Assembly (NCBI RefSeq): GCF_037038585.1
Contig: NC_092521.1
Coordinates: forward strand, 74,192,898 to 74,256,897
Direction: 5' to 3'
Source: Patagioenas fasciata
Taxonomy: Eukaryota > Chordata > Aves > Columbiformes > Columbidae
Length of the DNA: 64,000 nucleotides
Part shown: in pieces, positions 48,820 to 60,700 of the stretch
Layout: each line of letters opens with the position of its first letter
Numbering within the stretch: position 1 is the stretch's first letter
Program-made: the position numbers and the translations under genes
The notes under the pieces: model-generated
The model's database searches: none
What the model saw: only the letters and a program-made list of their open reading frames with translations
What the model was told of the DNA's origin: nothing

Positions 48820-49110
48820 TGTCCTGCAGCAGTGTCACTATTTTCATCAGTGATTTAAGTGATGGAAGAACTCCACTGCATAACTTTGCTGTTGAAACAA
48901 AGATGGGAAAGCACAGCAACTTCAGAACAATGTTGCTGAAGATGGCCTACAAACTGAAAAGAGAAAACAAGTGCCATGTCCCAATGAAAAGTTCACCTGT
49001 CTTCCACCCTGGCAGCCATATTCAGTCCTTCTACTCTGCTTGAGTTTCATCCCTTATCACTGATGAGCACTGTCCAGTTTGGGGTCCCACAACACAGGAT
49101 AGATGTGAAC
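48820..49110 (+). mobile_element. Degraded + strand LINE fragment (reverse transcriptase part)
   Basis: The + strand from 48825 gives a broken match to the CR1 region around the catalytic box (ATT TTC ATC AGT GAT = IFISD, then NFAVETKMG where the active copy has KFADDTKLG). Later, at 49060-49100, ctgtccagtttggggtccc matches the sense CR1 C-terminal region. Strongly decayed. Confidence 0.6.
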
Positions 49111-49168
49111 TCACAGAAGCGATCACAACTCTAACCAGCAGGATGTTATTAGGAAGAGTAGAAGAGTA

Positions 49169-49202
49169 GAACAGAATAGAACAGAACAGAACAGAACAGA
49201 AC
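49169..49202. repeat. (AGAAC)n microsatellite
   Basis: Near-perfect repeats of the pentamer agaac with one agaat unit. Confidence 0.92.
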
Positions 49203-52200
49203 TCAACTGTTTTAAGTACCTGCTGCAAAGGGGATGATTGTTGCCCTGTGGCTGTAAGCAATATAAACAGGATGAGACACAAAGCATTTGCATAATATCA
49301 ACAGAGATGAGGCTTTTGGGAAGAATTTTGCCCATCTTTGATCTTGCTGAAGAAGAATCCAGGCAAGAAAGCCATTTTACTAGTGGTTAACATGACGTAT
49401 TTACCAGAATGTGTTTGCATAGCAGCATATACTATATACAAGAAGTCCTGAGTGCGAACATATCATCACTATATGGGTATGAACATTCAATGATGAAAAT
49501 GGTTTAAGTCCAAAAAGAGACTGTGGATGTGTGCTTCCCCCATCCTCCCACCCCCCTTAACCTGGCCTTTTCCCATAACTCTCACCTATGGTGACCATGG
49601 TGAGTGCATCTGGTTTGATGGCTGCATCCAGCTCCAGGCTCAAGGTGGATTTGGGGGAGACAGATAAAAGCACAACAGCCAATAGGCTAGTTTATCATGA
49701 TGTACCTACCTGGCCACAGCACTGGTCCATGTCAGACTCAAGCCATATGTGGAAGAAACTGGCATCTGTGATCAGCATGGAAATATAACTATGAGGCAAC
49801 CATCTTGCTTAACTGTGGACAGTCCAGAGCCCTTTGAACTCTCCTGCACTGCAGCAGGCTGAACACCAGGATCTCCGCTTGGGTAGGGACACTTCTCAAA
49901 GTTACTCCTTGAGGCTGGGAGAATCCTTATCGTATCAGTCAGTAAATTGAGAGTGAGTGCACTGAAACTTTGTAATCTTAGCTAAGTGACATAAGGGATT
50001 GATAGCACATATATAATCCTTTAGACATAAACTGTTGACCACGTCTGAGGCTAAGTCTGGATCCAGCTGCACCTAGCCTCCTTTCTGAGAAAGAATTTAA
50101 AAAGCAAGCGGGTCCTTTCTGAACCTCATGACTTAACAGGAGGGTCTCCCTGACCATCTTGTCTGACCCTGTCATCTGCCACTGAATGTTGTTAAACCAC
50201 TGTTGCATTTACTGTCAAATTTTGTTATCAATAAACATATTGCTGCTTCTGTCTTGCAAGTGAAGTTCATCACTCCATCTATAGCAAGCTCTGATTTGGT
50301 TTAATTGCACCATTATCATGGGCCAGATGTCTGCATTTAGTTAAAGAAGATTGTCTTGGAAAATGGAAATAAGAATAAGCAGTTGCCTTTGAGGATTTCA
50401 AAAACTGCTGTGCTGATGGTCAGGTTTGGAAAGTATTTCAAAGCTCCATGTAATTGTCTGAGAAGAAAAAAGGCTGGGAGTTGGTTAAATTGACAGCAGT
50501 GAAGCAGTCTCCTTCCCAGCAGTCGTTCCAGACAACAGTGGGTTTGCCTCAGAGAGTAGAGATGCTGCAGGACACATCCTGAAATTATGGAAGCAGACTG
50601 GCAGTAACCTTCATTTATGAAAAATTTGGTTCTTCATCTTGAAATGGGGGTTCATAAAACCTACAGTTCTGAAAACCAGAAAAAACAAATGCCTTCATTC
50701 TGATTCTAGCAGGGCCTGAGTACCTTGTTGCTGCAAACTGCCAGAGCTGCAGAGTATTTCAAAGCAGGCACTGATGTCTGCTTTATTGGACCCAGCTGAG
50801 AAAATGATTTCTTTCATAGCATGCTCAGCCTCTCCTGAGCTTTAATTCAGAGTGGTGTGACCTTTTCCTGGCCAGCTCTTGGACTAATAGTGCACTTGCC
50901 TTTACTCTGCAGTAAACTTACAGTGTTGTTGGTTTTCTACTAAGCGTGGTAAAACAGACTCCTAGGCCTGTGGGTATAAAAACACAACACCTGTTCTCCA
51001 CCTAAATTAAGTGGTCACCTTCCAAGCCAGAGCAAATCTCTTTGAGTGTTCTCCAAGTGTTATCTCATTTGTTAATTATAAGAGATGCTGTGTTACAGTA
51101 TGGAAATGATTATTGTAAGTTGTTACAAAAGCTGGTGCACTAACTATAGTGTGAATCAGGATGAAAAGAGCAATCCCAGTTACAAGATGCATATTTGATT
51201 TCTGTGGAGCTGATACCTCTGTTGATTAACATAATCCACTTTCCAGTTACTTGACTCACGTTGGATACACATTAACGATTATAATAGGAGTTTGAGTCCC
51301 CAGACAGCTTCTTCTCAGCTGTCCTTTACTTTTCCTAATTACACAGAATTTTGCATAGTGGGGAAAGTGCTCCAAAAAAAGGACCAGACAATTGTGAGTT
51401 GTGCCTTGAAGATACCACTTATTCTCAAGAAATTCATTACACTGGTCTAGGCACTAATGTTCCTGAATGGCAAGGAAAAGCCTTCAAAGTGTACAGAATT
51501 AGCTATTACCCAATAGGTAGACATGCATCCTGATGGGAATCTTTCTTTGAAGTGCGGCCTGTGGCAGCAATGGTACTTGTATGCAAGGGCACTGGCACAT
51601 AACATTTACCCTTAAACAGTTAACACCAGTGGGGGATGGAAAGGGTTTGATTTTAAGGAACACTGAAATATCATTAAAGGTGTATAGTCAGGGAAAATCA
51701 AGGCTGTGCTCCAAGGCTGTGCCCATGACCCTGCGTTTTATTAACCTACTGATTAGCTTTCCATAGTCATATCTTATCCCGTTTAAAAATTATCTGTACC
51801 ATTTAAATAAGAATATTCAGTAAGCAATGTTGTTATACTTCAGCACTGTGCCTCTAGGGAAGACAATGAGTAGGTGTTTTCCCACCATTCTAGCTCCTAG
51901 TGTGGCTAAAATTTATCATGTTCAATGAGGAGCATGACTTGAATTCAATCACCTTATTTTTTTAAGGAGAAAAGTAACAGAACTGTTATTTCCTGCTGAA
52001 ATTTATTAAAAGATCTAGTCATTTTGAAAGGTTATTTCCCATCACTATGAAAACCAAGTTTGAATGCCTTACGCAGAATTTTTTTTTAAAGTTCTCATTA
52101 CAAGAGGGTAAAACATGGAGGAGTTAATATGTTGTTAATATACTGTTAATATGTTATATTTTAGAGATATTTTTGTTTTATGTAATGAAGACTGGTGCTG

Positions 52201-52443
52201 TCTCTATAACTTTCAATTACTCTGCCCATGAGCTTTCCTTTTAACAAAGAAAACATTCAAGTTGCGTTATTGTACGTCCCTTTCTAGTGCTGTGCATGGT
52301 TTTGTGAAGATCTCTGGGCAGTAGGTTGTTTGGGCAGTGCCTGGCATTTATCTTATGTCACACACCCATACTCTCTATGTTTTGCCGCACTTGCATCTCT
52401 TCATGTGCAGCCTAAACTTGAAAAGGATGTTTTGTTTCCCCAG
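49203..52443. other. Intergenic, no gene recognised
   Basis: Unique sequence with only short frames. I searched for the GRB10 exons that should precede the one at 52444 (start of SH2, BPS, PH and RA domains) and saw none here or elsewhere between 32 and 52 kb. Confidence 0.5.
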
Positions 52444-52578
52444 TGTGAAGATAATGGACAGATATTTTTCAGCCTGGATGATGGGAACACCAAATTCAGC
52501 TATCTAATTCAGCTTGTTGAATTCTATCAGCTAAACAAAGGAGTCTTGCCCTGCAAACACAAACACCACTGCATCTGA
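52444..52578 (+). pseudogene. GRB10: Orphan GRB10 last exon (SH2 C-terminal part), early stop
   Basis: GRB10 is an adaptor that binds insulin and IGF1 receptors through its C-terminal SH2 domain. An acceptor (tgtttccccag|TGTGAA) opens a frame reading [19 protein letters not shown], then [20 protein letters not shown] and KHHCI, stop. Human GRB10 has the same segment ending CKLKHHCIRVAL. Compared with GRB14 and GRB7 the match is best to GRB10 ([17 protein letters not shown]). Differences: conserved Asp before LIQLV is Tyr, Leu in CKLK is His, and the last four residues are lost because a TGA (52576-52578) follows Ile. A ggtggcc just downstream may be the old RVA codons after a short insertion. 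No other GRB10 exon is in the window, so it is a detached copy, most likely from a tandem duplication. Confidence 0.88.
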
Positions 52579-52760
52579 GCAGGGTGGCCGTGCCCTCATG
52601 TCCCACCCCAGTCCCTGCCAAGGGGAGCAGTCTCTGGTGTGTGAGTGTGAGGGTTTCACCTTTCGGCAGCACCAGGGCATCTGGGGCAGCCATCCAGCCT
52701 CACCTAGGCCAGCAGGCACATGGACCTGCCCACTGCCCTGGGGGGGGTCTGACTTTGGTG

Positions 52761-52820
52761 TGCCCTTAATTGTCCCACTTGATTTTGCTTTGTCCTTAAT
52801 TGCCCCACTTGCTTTCTAGC
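52761..52820 (+). repeat. 30-bp tandem repeat, 2 copies
   Basis: Units at 52761 (tgcccttaattgtcccactt) and 52791 (tgtccttaattgccccactt) with few mismatches. They lie in what would be the 3' UTR of the GRB10 exon. Confidence 0.8.
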
Positions 52821-53088
52821 ATGAACTGCCAGACATCTCAGTTGTGTAAACGGTTTTGTCAATGTAATTCCTTGGTTTCAAATCAGCAGAGCCAGGATCT
52901 AATGGGGCTTCTGGGTCTCTCTATTGCATATCTCATTGGCACTCAGTGTATTTTCACTCGAGGCTCTGTAAGTGTTAAGTCCCATGTCCCTCCCATCCTA
53001 TTGCCTATGAACTGCCACTAAATGAATTCACGAGTTTTCTTTTTTTCACTTATTGAGAAAGAGTGACTGATAAAGCTATGCTACACAT

Positions 53089-53102
53089 GGTTAATGATTA
53101 AC
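53089..53102. promoter_or_regulatory. Perfect HNF1 consensus palindrome
   Basis: GGTTAATGATTAAC matches the HNF1 consensus GGTTAATNATTAAC at every base. HNF1 controls the non-neuronal (liver/kidney) promoter of mammalian DDC. It lies about 0.5 kb after the GRB10 remnant and 9.6 kb before the putative first exon, where a non-neuronal DDC promoter could sit. No transcription start was identified beside it. Confidence 0.5.
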
Positions 53103-55223
53103 AAAAAAGTAGCAATGAAGACCAGAGGGTTACTGGAAAAACTCTAGAAATTTCTTGAGATTAAAATTTCTTAGTTGCTTCTAGTGACCTCTTCGTCACA
53201 GGACAGGGGAGTATAAGGAACTACAGAAAACACCTCTTTCCAAAGTGCCTGGAAAAGGAGTGAAATCTCCAAACAAGTAAGGAGAAACTCACTAATGTCT
53301 CTAAGTGAAGTTACCTCTGCACTTTCACCAGATAATCTGACCTGACAAATCCAAATGATTTGTTAAGTATTAAGCTTGTGAGTGTTTAGAAATGCAGAAT
53401 AATACGCTAAATGTAATTCTATTTTAATTGACATGTACTTAAGCCAATTTTGTTGAAATTGTCAAGAGTTTTGAAAAGTTGCTTCTTCTGTTCCTGTAGC
53501 CTGGTTTCGTTGGGCTTGTCCTCTTGTAGTGGTCTTATTTATAACACAAAGACTTCTGTGATTCTGTGTGATCAATCTCCATACATACATTACAATTTTG
53601 TGTGTGGCTAAATGTAGAACAGCAAAAATTATTTCAACACTGGTGGGGTTCAGAGAACAAGAAGATGATGAAAATAAAGCTACTGTTTGTAGAGATTTAG
53701 CTGGAAAAGGAAAGGGGAATAAAATTACAATTTTTACCATTTACTGTTTATGTTACATAAACTTACTGTTCAAGTCAATGGTAAATAAAAGGAAAAATAC
53801 GGCAGATACCCTAACGAAAGTGTGATAAAAACAAAGTTTCAAATATAAATGTGATCCATGCTGAAATGTTTAAGGAATGTGCACACTGAAACAGAAAACA
53901 TTTCACACCCCAATCAAGAGGTGCAAGCACAGGCATCCCCAAGCAGGCACAGCTGGCAGCAGGGCCCTGTCTCAGTCCTGAGGGTTTCACCACTGGCCAT
54001 GTGGCCTGAGCCAGAAGGAAAAATATCCAGCTCTCACTGGATGCACACATTCCACATACTCCCATGTTTGTCCATTCTTTCTGTTGTTTTAGCATTTTGA
54101 CGGTTTTTCTTCTGGCATAATCTTTTGTCTCTCCAGTATTCTATTTCCTCCAAGGAAATTTATATTTAATGTTGGCATCTGTCCCTAGAATCCTTCTTTT
54201 TATGATTTCCTAGAATTTAATTATTTAGTGATGCCTTCCTTGTCATGTTTGTTGAGAATGATGACATACTGTAATACTTCACAGCCTTTACTCAGATGGG
54301 TATCTAAACACATGCTGATATGTGTTAAACTCCTGTTGCATGCCAGAAATTTTTTCATGGTCCTGCTGACCGGGATGATGATGTGTCTGCTCATCCACCT
54401 GCCTGCCCAGCTTTTAAACGAGCTCATATTGTGGCATTATGTTCAGATACCTGGAGACCAGGTACATGGGTGTTGATTCCAGAGTAAGTATTGTGGGACC
54501 ACAGGTCTGGGGCCTGCCACACCTGTCGGGACAGGTGCCTTATTGTGCTAGGCTACTGAAAATAACGTTTGTTGTGATGGAAAGTTTAAATTCAAAAAAT
54601 AAAACCCAGAGGTTCTGTGCTAATGAAAGATAAGACACACACACAAATTTGTATACGTGATTGTATGCAAGTGTAAGGATTCTTTGTAGCCCTACCAGCA
54701 GTCTAGGCAGTTACAAGGTTGAACTCAAGAATATTTGCCCATAGCACTAAACTTTTGTGTGAATCCATGCCCTGGGTTGTTCTGACACCTACCTCTGCCT
54801 CTTCCTTTTTGAGGTTATTGATGAGGTTATTGTACATCCTAATGAGTATTCTTCTGGTTTTGGGTGATTTCCTTTTTGGAGGCTCCTGTGGCCAATATTT
54901 TCTAATTATTTAAGAGCATATCTCTTGTCCTTTTCAAAATATATTTCTTAAAAGTACATTGTGCAATTTTGAAGCAACAATTTTTGACATAAGATCTCTT
55001 CATGAGTAGTCATTTTAAGGACACATAAATATAGGCAAATTTCATAGCTGGCCGAAGCAGTTAGGTATTAAAAATGGTATAAGGAAGTCAGGGTCATTAA
55101 TCTTACAAAGTAAGTACAAGAAGTTGTGTCCTTTGCTGTAATTTGTCCATTATTCTCAGCTTCACTGCACAGGGCTTCTGAACTTCCAGTTTCAATCCCA
55201 ATATTCAATCCATTTTCCCTGGG

Positions 55224-55244
55224 AAAAAAAAAAAAAAAAAAAAA
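55224..55244. repeat. Poly(A) run
   Basis: Uninterrupted run of 21 A in intergenic sequence. No processed pseudogene was found upstream of it. Confidence 0.95.
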
Positions 55245-57160
55245 GATGTAAATGCCTGATGAGGGTGTGTACAGAGCTTCACTGAAAGAAAACCCACAGC
55301 TCCCACCTGTCTCTATTCCAAATTCAGCAGGCAGAGCCATAGCGAATATTTTGAGTATTAACACATGTTCTGGGTCCCTCATTCCACATGCTGGCTGAGG
55401 GTGCTTCTGCTCACCTTGCCATCAGCTTTACGGCTTGTCTTCCTGGGTAGCAATAGCAGCAGCCAGCAGAGCTGTAAGCTGTACAGCTGAAGAGAAATTG
55501 TCTTTAGGGTCTAGAAATACTGTCAGACTTTTTGTGACAGCTTGCTGTCCTAGGATTGGTAGAAACCAATGTTTTTTTATAAGTGTCCATTGAATACATA
55601 ACACTCTTTTGAATGTTTTTTGCAGTAAATATGAAGTATCTTCCCTTGCAAGGCAGTGATGTAATTCATGCCCTGTTTAACATAACTTTCACTTACTTCC
55701 TTTACCTTGGCAATGTTGCAGGCTTGGAATATGCTTGACGTGCATTGTACTTGCAGTTGAAGACTCTTGAGTCAAGCTTTATTGTTTTTTTTTTTTTTTT
55801 AATAGAGTATATCAATTACTTCAATTCTTTTTATTGAAGTCTGTGGTTACATAACATGTAGACTATGGATCTGGGTTTTATGAGTTTATTATTGTGTAAG
55901 ATAACAGTAAATAAATCATAATTTTGATGAAAGGTTAGTGTGATTTTACATGCTAAACACACACATCAAGAGACAGAAGTAGCAACCAATGTCAAATATT
56001 AACTGCCTGTAAATAATTCACAAGTCAGGAATGTAGATGCAGAGCAGTTTTCTTAATTTTTGCTTCAGTGGGCAATAGGAAGAGGTTTAGACTGGTGTTT
56101 TGCGGAAAGAGGGAAACTGAAAATATTATCACTTAGAATTCAGTAGAAGCTGCAGGCAAGTATTTTGCTCCATTATGCGTTGCAATTAAATGTGTGTGAT
56201 TCTCCTTCGCTCTGCATACTTTCTCTCCATTCTGTATTCTCTGAGCACTGAACAAGAGTAAAAAATGACATTTCTTAGCCACTTTCTGCTGACAAAAGTT
56301 TGCCTGGTGGTGGAGGTGGAAGGGATGTTCCTTAAGACTACACAAATCAAGATCACTCCCAAATAAAAGAGAAAGTTTGTTAAAGAATTAGCAAGGAGGA
56401 AAAAACAGACATTTGAAAACTCCCCGAAGTTTTCTAGGCTGTCTTTCAGAGAATGATGCAGGATGTCAGGTTCCTGGAAGGGCAGCATTTGCCCTCAGCA
56501 CACAGAGGTTCAATGTTGGTGCTTCTGAGCAGAGACAAACTCTGCCAGAGTGTGGGTGTGGAGGTGCTACCACTTCACACCTGGCTTAGATTTATGGCAT
56601 TTGGATTCCAAAAGCAGTTGGAGCTAAATGTGGTAACAGAAAAATAAACTGGAAAAGAACACCCCTTCCTAGCAAAATATTTTATGGAAGCTGCCCCTGA
56701 GGGTTTACTCAGAATTGTACAGCATATGGCAAAGACTTGCTTCTGTATTTGAAAGCAAGAGCTTGAACTAAGGTGTCTGAGCACAAAGGTAATTGATGCA
56801 TAGTACTATCCTTATTTAACTGCCTGTCTCCTCCAGTCACATGTAAATCCTGTCTAAATGAGAGCCTGTGTCTCCTAATGATAATGGGGGAGCTGTGATT
56901 ATCTGAGGTGTGGAAGTGAATAGCATCACAAGGAGACCAGAGGGCAGGCAGTTCTGAGTGGGGACATGGCTGGTGGCACTGCAATGAGGCTACCTGCAGC
57001 TGCTTGAGCTGTTGTCTTTCCTGGCTGGCTGTTTTGCTTCCCAGCTGGAGATGATCGTCCTTCTCATGGAGTTGGCAGGATGGAGCATGTGAATACTTGG
57101 TGGCTCTGTCACCCAATGCTTCAGGAACGGGCAGGTCCTTTTAGGGGTCTTTGGTAGAAT

Positions 57161-57716
57161 TGTTAGCAATCAGGACACATAACCACGGGCGTAGTTATAT
57201 GCGGTGCTTTATTTCAGCGCTGGGAAACCAGGGGTTCGCACCCAAAGCTGGCTTCAGCGGTCTGTTTAAGTTGCACAGTATTTATACAGTCCATTCACAT
57301 ACATATTCATATATTCATTAGGATCATTAGAATACGTAGTAGTTACTCAACATTTATTGCAACATCGATTGCAACACCTTGGAACTACTTTGATCATGCG
57401 CAGTGTCCCCTGGTGGTCTTTCAGGGGGTCTTCAGGATGAGGTAAGTAGTCTTCATCGCTTCTGTCCTTTTCACCTTTGGGTACTGTACATGCGCACTAC
57501 TCTATAATTGCATAACTGCTGACTAGCTTAATTTCCAGAGATGCTGTGTATATTTCTTCTCATTCTAGGCGTATTTGGGCTAAGATAAATGCTAGGTTGA
57601 TAACATAAGAATATACTCAAATCCCTTATTAGGTAAAACATGATATGCAAAGGATGAATCAGTTTTGCACCTATTCCAGCAGAGAATATCTTGTAAAATT
57701 GATTCTGTTACTAACA
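57161..57716 (-). mobile_element. Solo LTR with 4-bp target duplication, - strand (class I-like)
   Basis: The 556-bp element starts tgttagcaat and ends gttactaaca, giving a 6-bp terminal inverted repeat (TGTTAG/CTAACA). The duplication gaat lies at 57157-57160 and 57717-57720. On the - strand there is a TATA box (tgtataaatact, near 57285) and a poly(A) signal (gaaataaagc, near 57210). A 4-bp duplication fits gamma-type (class I) elements rather than the 5-bp ERVL-like LTRs elsewhere here. Confidence 0.82.
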
Positions 57717-57720
57717 GAAT

Positions 57721-60700
57721 GAAGACTGGCCACAAGGTTGTAGTTATAGTTAGAGCTTAATTATTACATAAAATATTATTACGTAAAATATTTAATTATC
57801 AGCATAGCTTATTGTTATCTAAAATTTCTAGTATTTAGTGTAACTTACAGTTGCACAAAGTTTTTAGCAATTACCATACTTGCACTTAAACAAAATTTTT
57901 CATGATCTGTGTATCTTACTTACTATCCAGAGCCTTTTGTTACCTAGAGTTTTAGTCACTGGACTCTGTGCAGATGGGGTCAAATTCTTAATAATCATGA
58001 TACAATGATCTTACACTGGCCTCAGACTTTGACTCAGTCATTGGAGGAAGAAGACAATGGTGGATGCATCCTGGAGCACTGAGGGATCATGGGTTTTGCT
58101 GTCCAACAGCAGGACTTGCAGATGGTTGATTTTATAGGCCATATCTTGTGCTCTTACATTTCCCTGTTCCATAATGGAGTCACCACATCCTGGTATCAGT
58201 GCTCGGTGGGCAGATAGTCTTATCGCAGTGCTAACAGGGCATCAGGCTGTTCTGTATCAGGAGTCATGACATCTTGGTGACAACCACAGTATTGAATAGG
58301 GGAATAAAGATTTATGGCTGTTTGCCTTAGGAAATGGCGTGGTTTATGCCAACCATGTTACCAGGAGTCAGCAGCAGGGCACACCAGTCACATAGTTCCA
58401 ACACAAAGCTTTGTCTTAGTATAAACACATCTTCCTGAACAAAAATCACACATTGCATGGAGATAATAACTCACAGGAGAAGGCAGCAAACATTACTTTA
58501 CTCATGGCTTCAACTGTGAATGTGTGTCCGTGAGCAGGAAGACCTGTGGATGTGGAAGATTCAGTTCCCACTGAGCTCTCCAGAGTACTCAGTCTGTGAT
58601 ATGCAGAAAGTAATTTCTCTTGCTTGGAGAAAGTCCACATACTCAGTAACTTTTATGTTATATTAAGCATGAATTCTCCAGAAAATTGGCATTGGTTATT
58701 GGGGAGGGAGGGCAAGAAGCACCAGTATGGTCCATTGCCATGGTACTTGCTGTAATCTCAGACAACTGGGCACTAACATAGTCTTTATGAGGAGACTCCA
58801 GTGTTCTCATCTCACAAAGAATGACTCAAGGCTTATATTGGTGGCAAATGTTCTTCTAAGATTATTGCAAGAAGTGCAAGGTAGTGCATGGTCCTCATGA
58901 CAATGCATTCATCACAGCCAGGGAGAAAATATATTCTGGACCAAGCGTTAGGTGATCTTTGACATCTTTGTAAAGAGTGAACAAAACAAATCACTTCTGT
59001 AAGAACAAGCACAGCATTGCCTTCCCTCTGTATCTCAAACCATCTTGTTCCTCACGCCTCACCTGGGTCTGTCTTTTCACCCACAAAATGGTCTATTCAA
59101 TTCATTAAATAACTGCCGTAATTTGCTTTTCTGATGAGATTTCAATAGCACATTGAAGCCCTAATAGCATTTCATCTGTCAACCACAGCTTCTGCGAAGC
59201 TCACAGTGGTCAACACTTGAGGAAATCCTTTCTGCGAGCAACATTTGCCTGGACAAGTGCCCCAGCAGCACCTGCACACCAAGGTAAGCACATCTTTGCA
59301 GCTCACAGCAGAACCTATTCCTGCCTCTGTGTTGGAAGAGCCTGCTGTGATTGCAGCCTGTTCTCACTGTCTCTGTGACTCTTCACAGCCTGTCATTTTT
59401 TCTATTGACACTTTCTTGGTTCGTTACAACCTCTCTCTTTTCGGTAGGCTTGCTTCCAGAAGAGTAAAGTGCTTAGGCTGCCTCCATCCAGCAAGTGGTA
59501 CATTAACTCCTCCAAAGCTGTTGTTTGAGTCTGGGTCCATGTTCACTTCATTACCAGTTTTATCCTTTTTATCCTTCTTTGGTTTACCTACACATGTTCA
59601 CACAGACAGCAATACAGAACTGAACTGGGAAAACAAGTCACACATAAAATATTCAAGAAAGATGTGACAGATACTTCCCCGGTTTGTCAGCTCTGTCTGA
59701 GATTCATCTCCTGGCTAATCTGTTGCAAAGTCTACTTATGTTCTGCAGGAGACTTAGTTTTTATCATCACATGGTGCAAGTAATCCATCTATTTGTGTCT
59801 GAAGGCTTTATTTAATTGTTATTCTCTTCCAAAGGAAATGCACCCTTTGTTTAATCCAGAAAATTGTTAGTTGTACATTTCTGCTAAACATCTAAGTGAT
59901 CCTTAGAGTTTTTTTTCTTTTATTTCCATTTTTGGAGATAATTTCATTTTCTATTACTGATATTATTACAGGGTTCTACTACAGTTGTTTGTTTGTTGGT
60001 TGGTTTTCTCAAGGAGTAATAGTGAGAGAAGCAGGAAGAAATGCTTGCAGCTTCCAAACAGTATCCTCAAACCACAGAGAAGGAGTAAACCAAATACTAA
60101 GCAACCAAGCAGTGTTTTTTATTATGCTTAGTCAACTTTGACTGTTTCTTTGACAGCAAATGCTGAAAACATGCACGAATATTGTGCTTGTACAATTCCT
60201 AATTAACTGTTTCAAGTTATTTTCTCAATAGCTAAGATACAGATGATACCTGAGTGAATTTAAAGCCCTTTGCATTGTAGCTCAGAACAGGTTTGTTCAA
60301 ATGATGTTAGGCTCAGTGATATACAGAACAAACGCATCATAACCAAATTTAGCAACCAGAGCCACACTGGGAGGCCGGCATGGGGTGGGTGTTGTGCTCT
60401 TCAGGTGAGGGAAAAATAAAGGTGGCGGTAAAGCATTCAAATCATAATTGCCTGAAGGCCTGGGAAAACTGACTTTTATTTCTAATCTGCATTGTACAAT
60501 GATGCAAGAGGGGAAAAGTGTTGGAAAGTGGGTAGAAACTGTTTAACTCCATTTCCTTTGACCCATGGCTCTGTACATGCACTGGCAGGGGGACTGCAAA
60601 GTGACTGGTAACACATTGTCTGCACCATTCTCCAGTGCTGTGCTGGAGCCTCCTGTTCAAACATGTTATCTCTCCCATGGTGTTTGCAAACCAAAGACTT

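Larger units (their letters stand above)
52579..57156. other. Intergenic, mostly unique
   Basis: Contains the 30-bp repeat, the HNF1 palindrome and an A run (55224-55244). No coding exon is recognised. The 135-codon - strand frame at 56709-57116 has no similarity I can name. Confidence 0.45.

Noticed and set aside
52444-52578. Exon could belong to GRB14 or GRB7
   Set aside because: [12 protein letters not shown] and KHHCI match GRB10; GRB14 has a different sequence at these positions, and GRB10 is the known DDC neighbour.
56709-57116. 135-codon - strand frame
   Set aside because: No recognised domain or splice context; it ends close to an LTR and may be chance or an old retroelement.
59189-59283. 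Exon-like piece with cag acceptor and AAG|gtaagc donor, open for 31 codons
   Set aside because: No protein similarity recognised. Such pairs occur by chance in this much sequence. It could still be an alternative leader exon of the right-hand gene.
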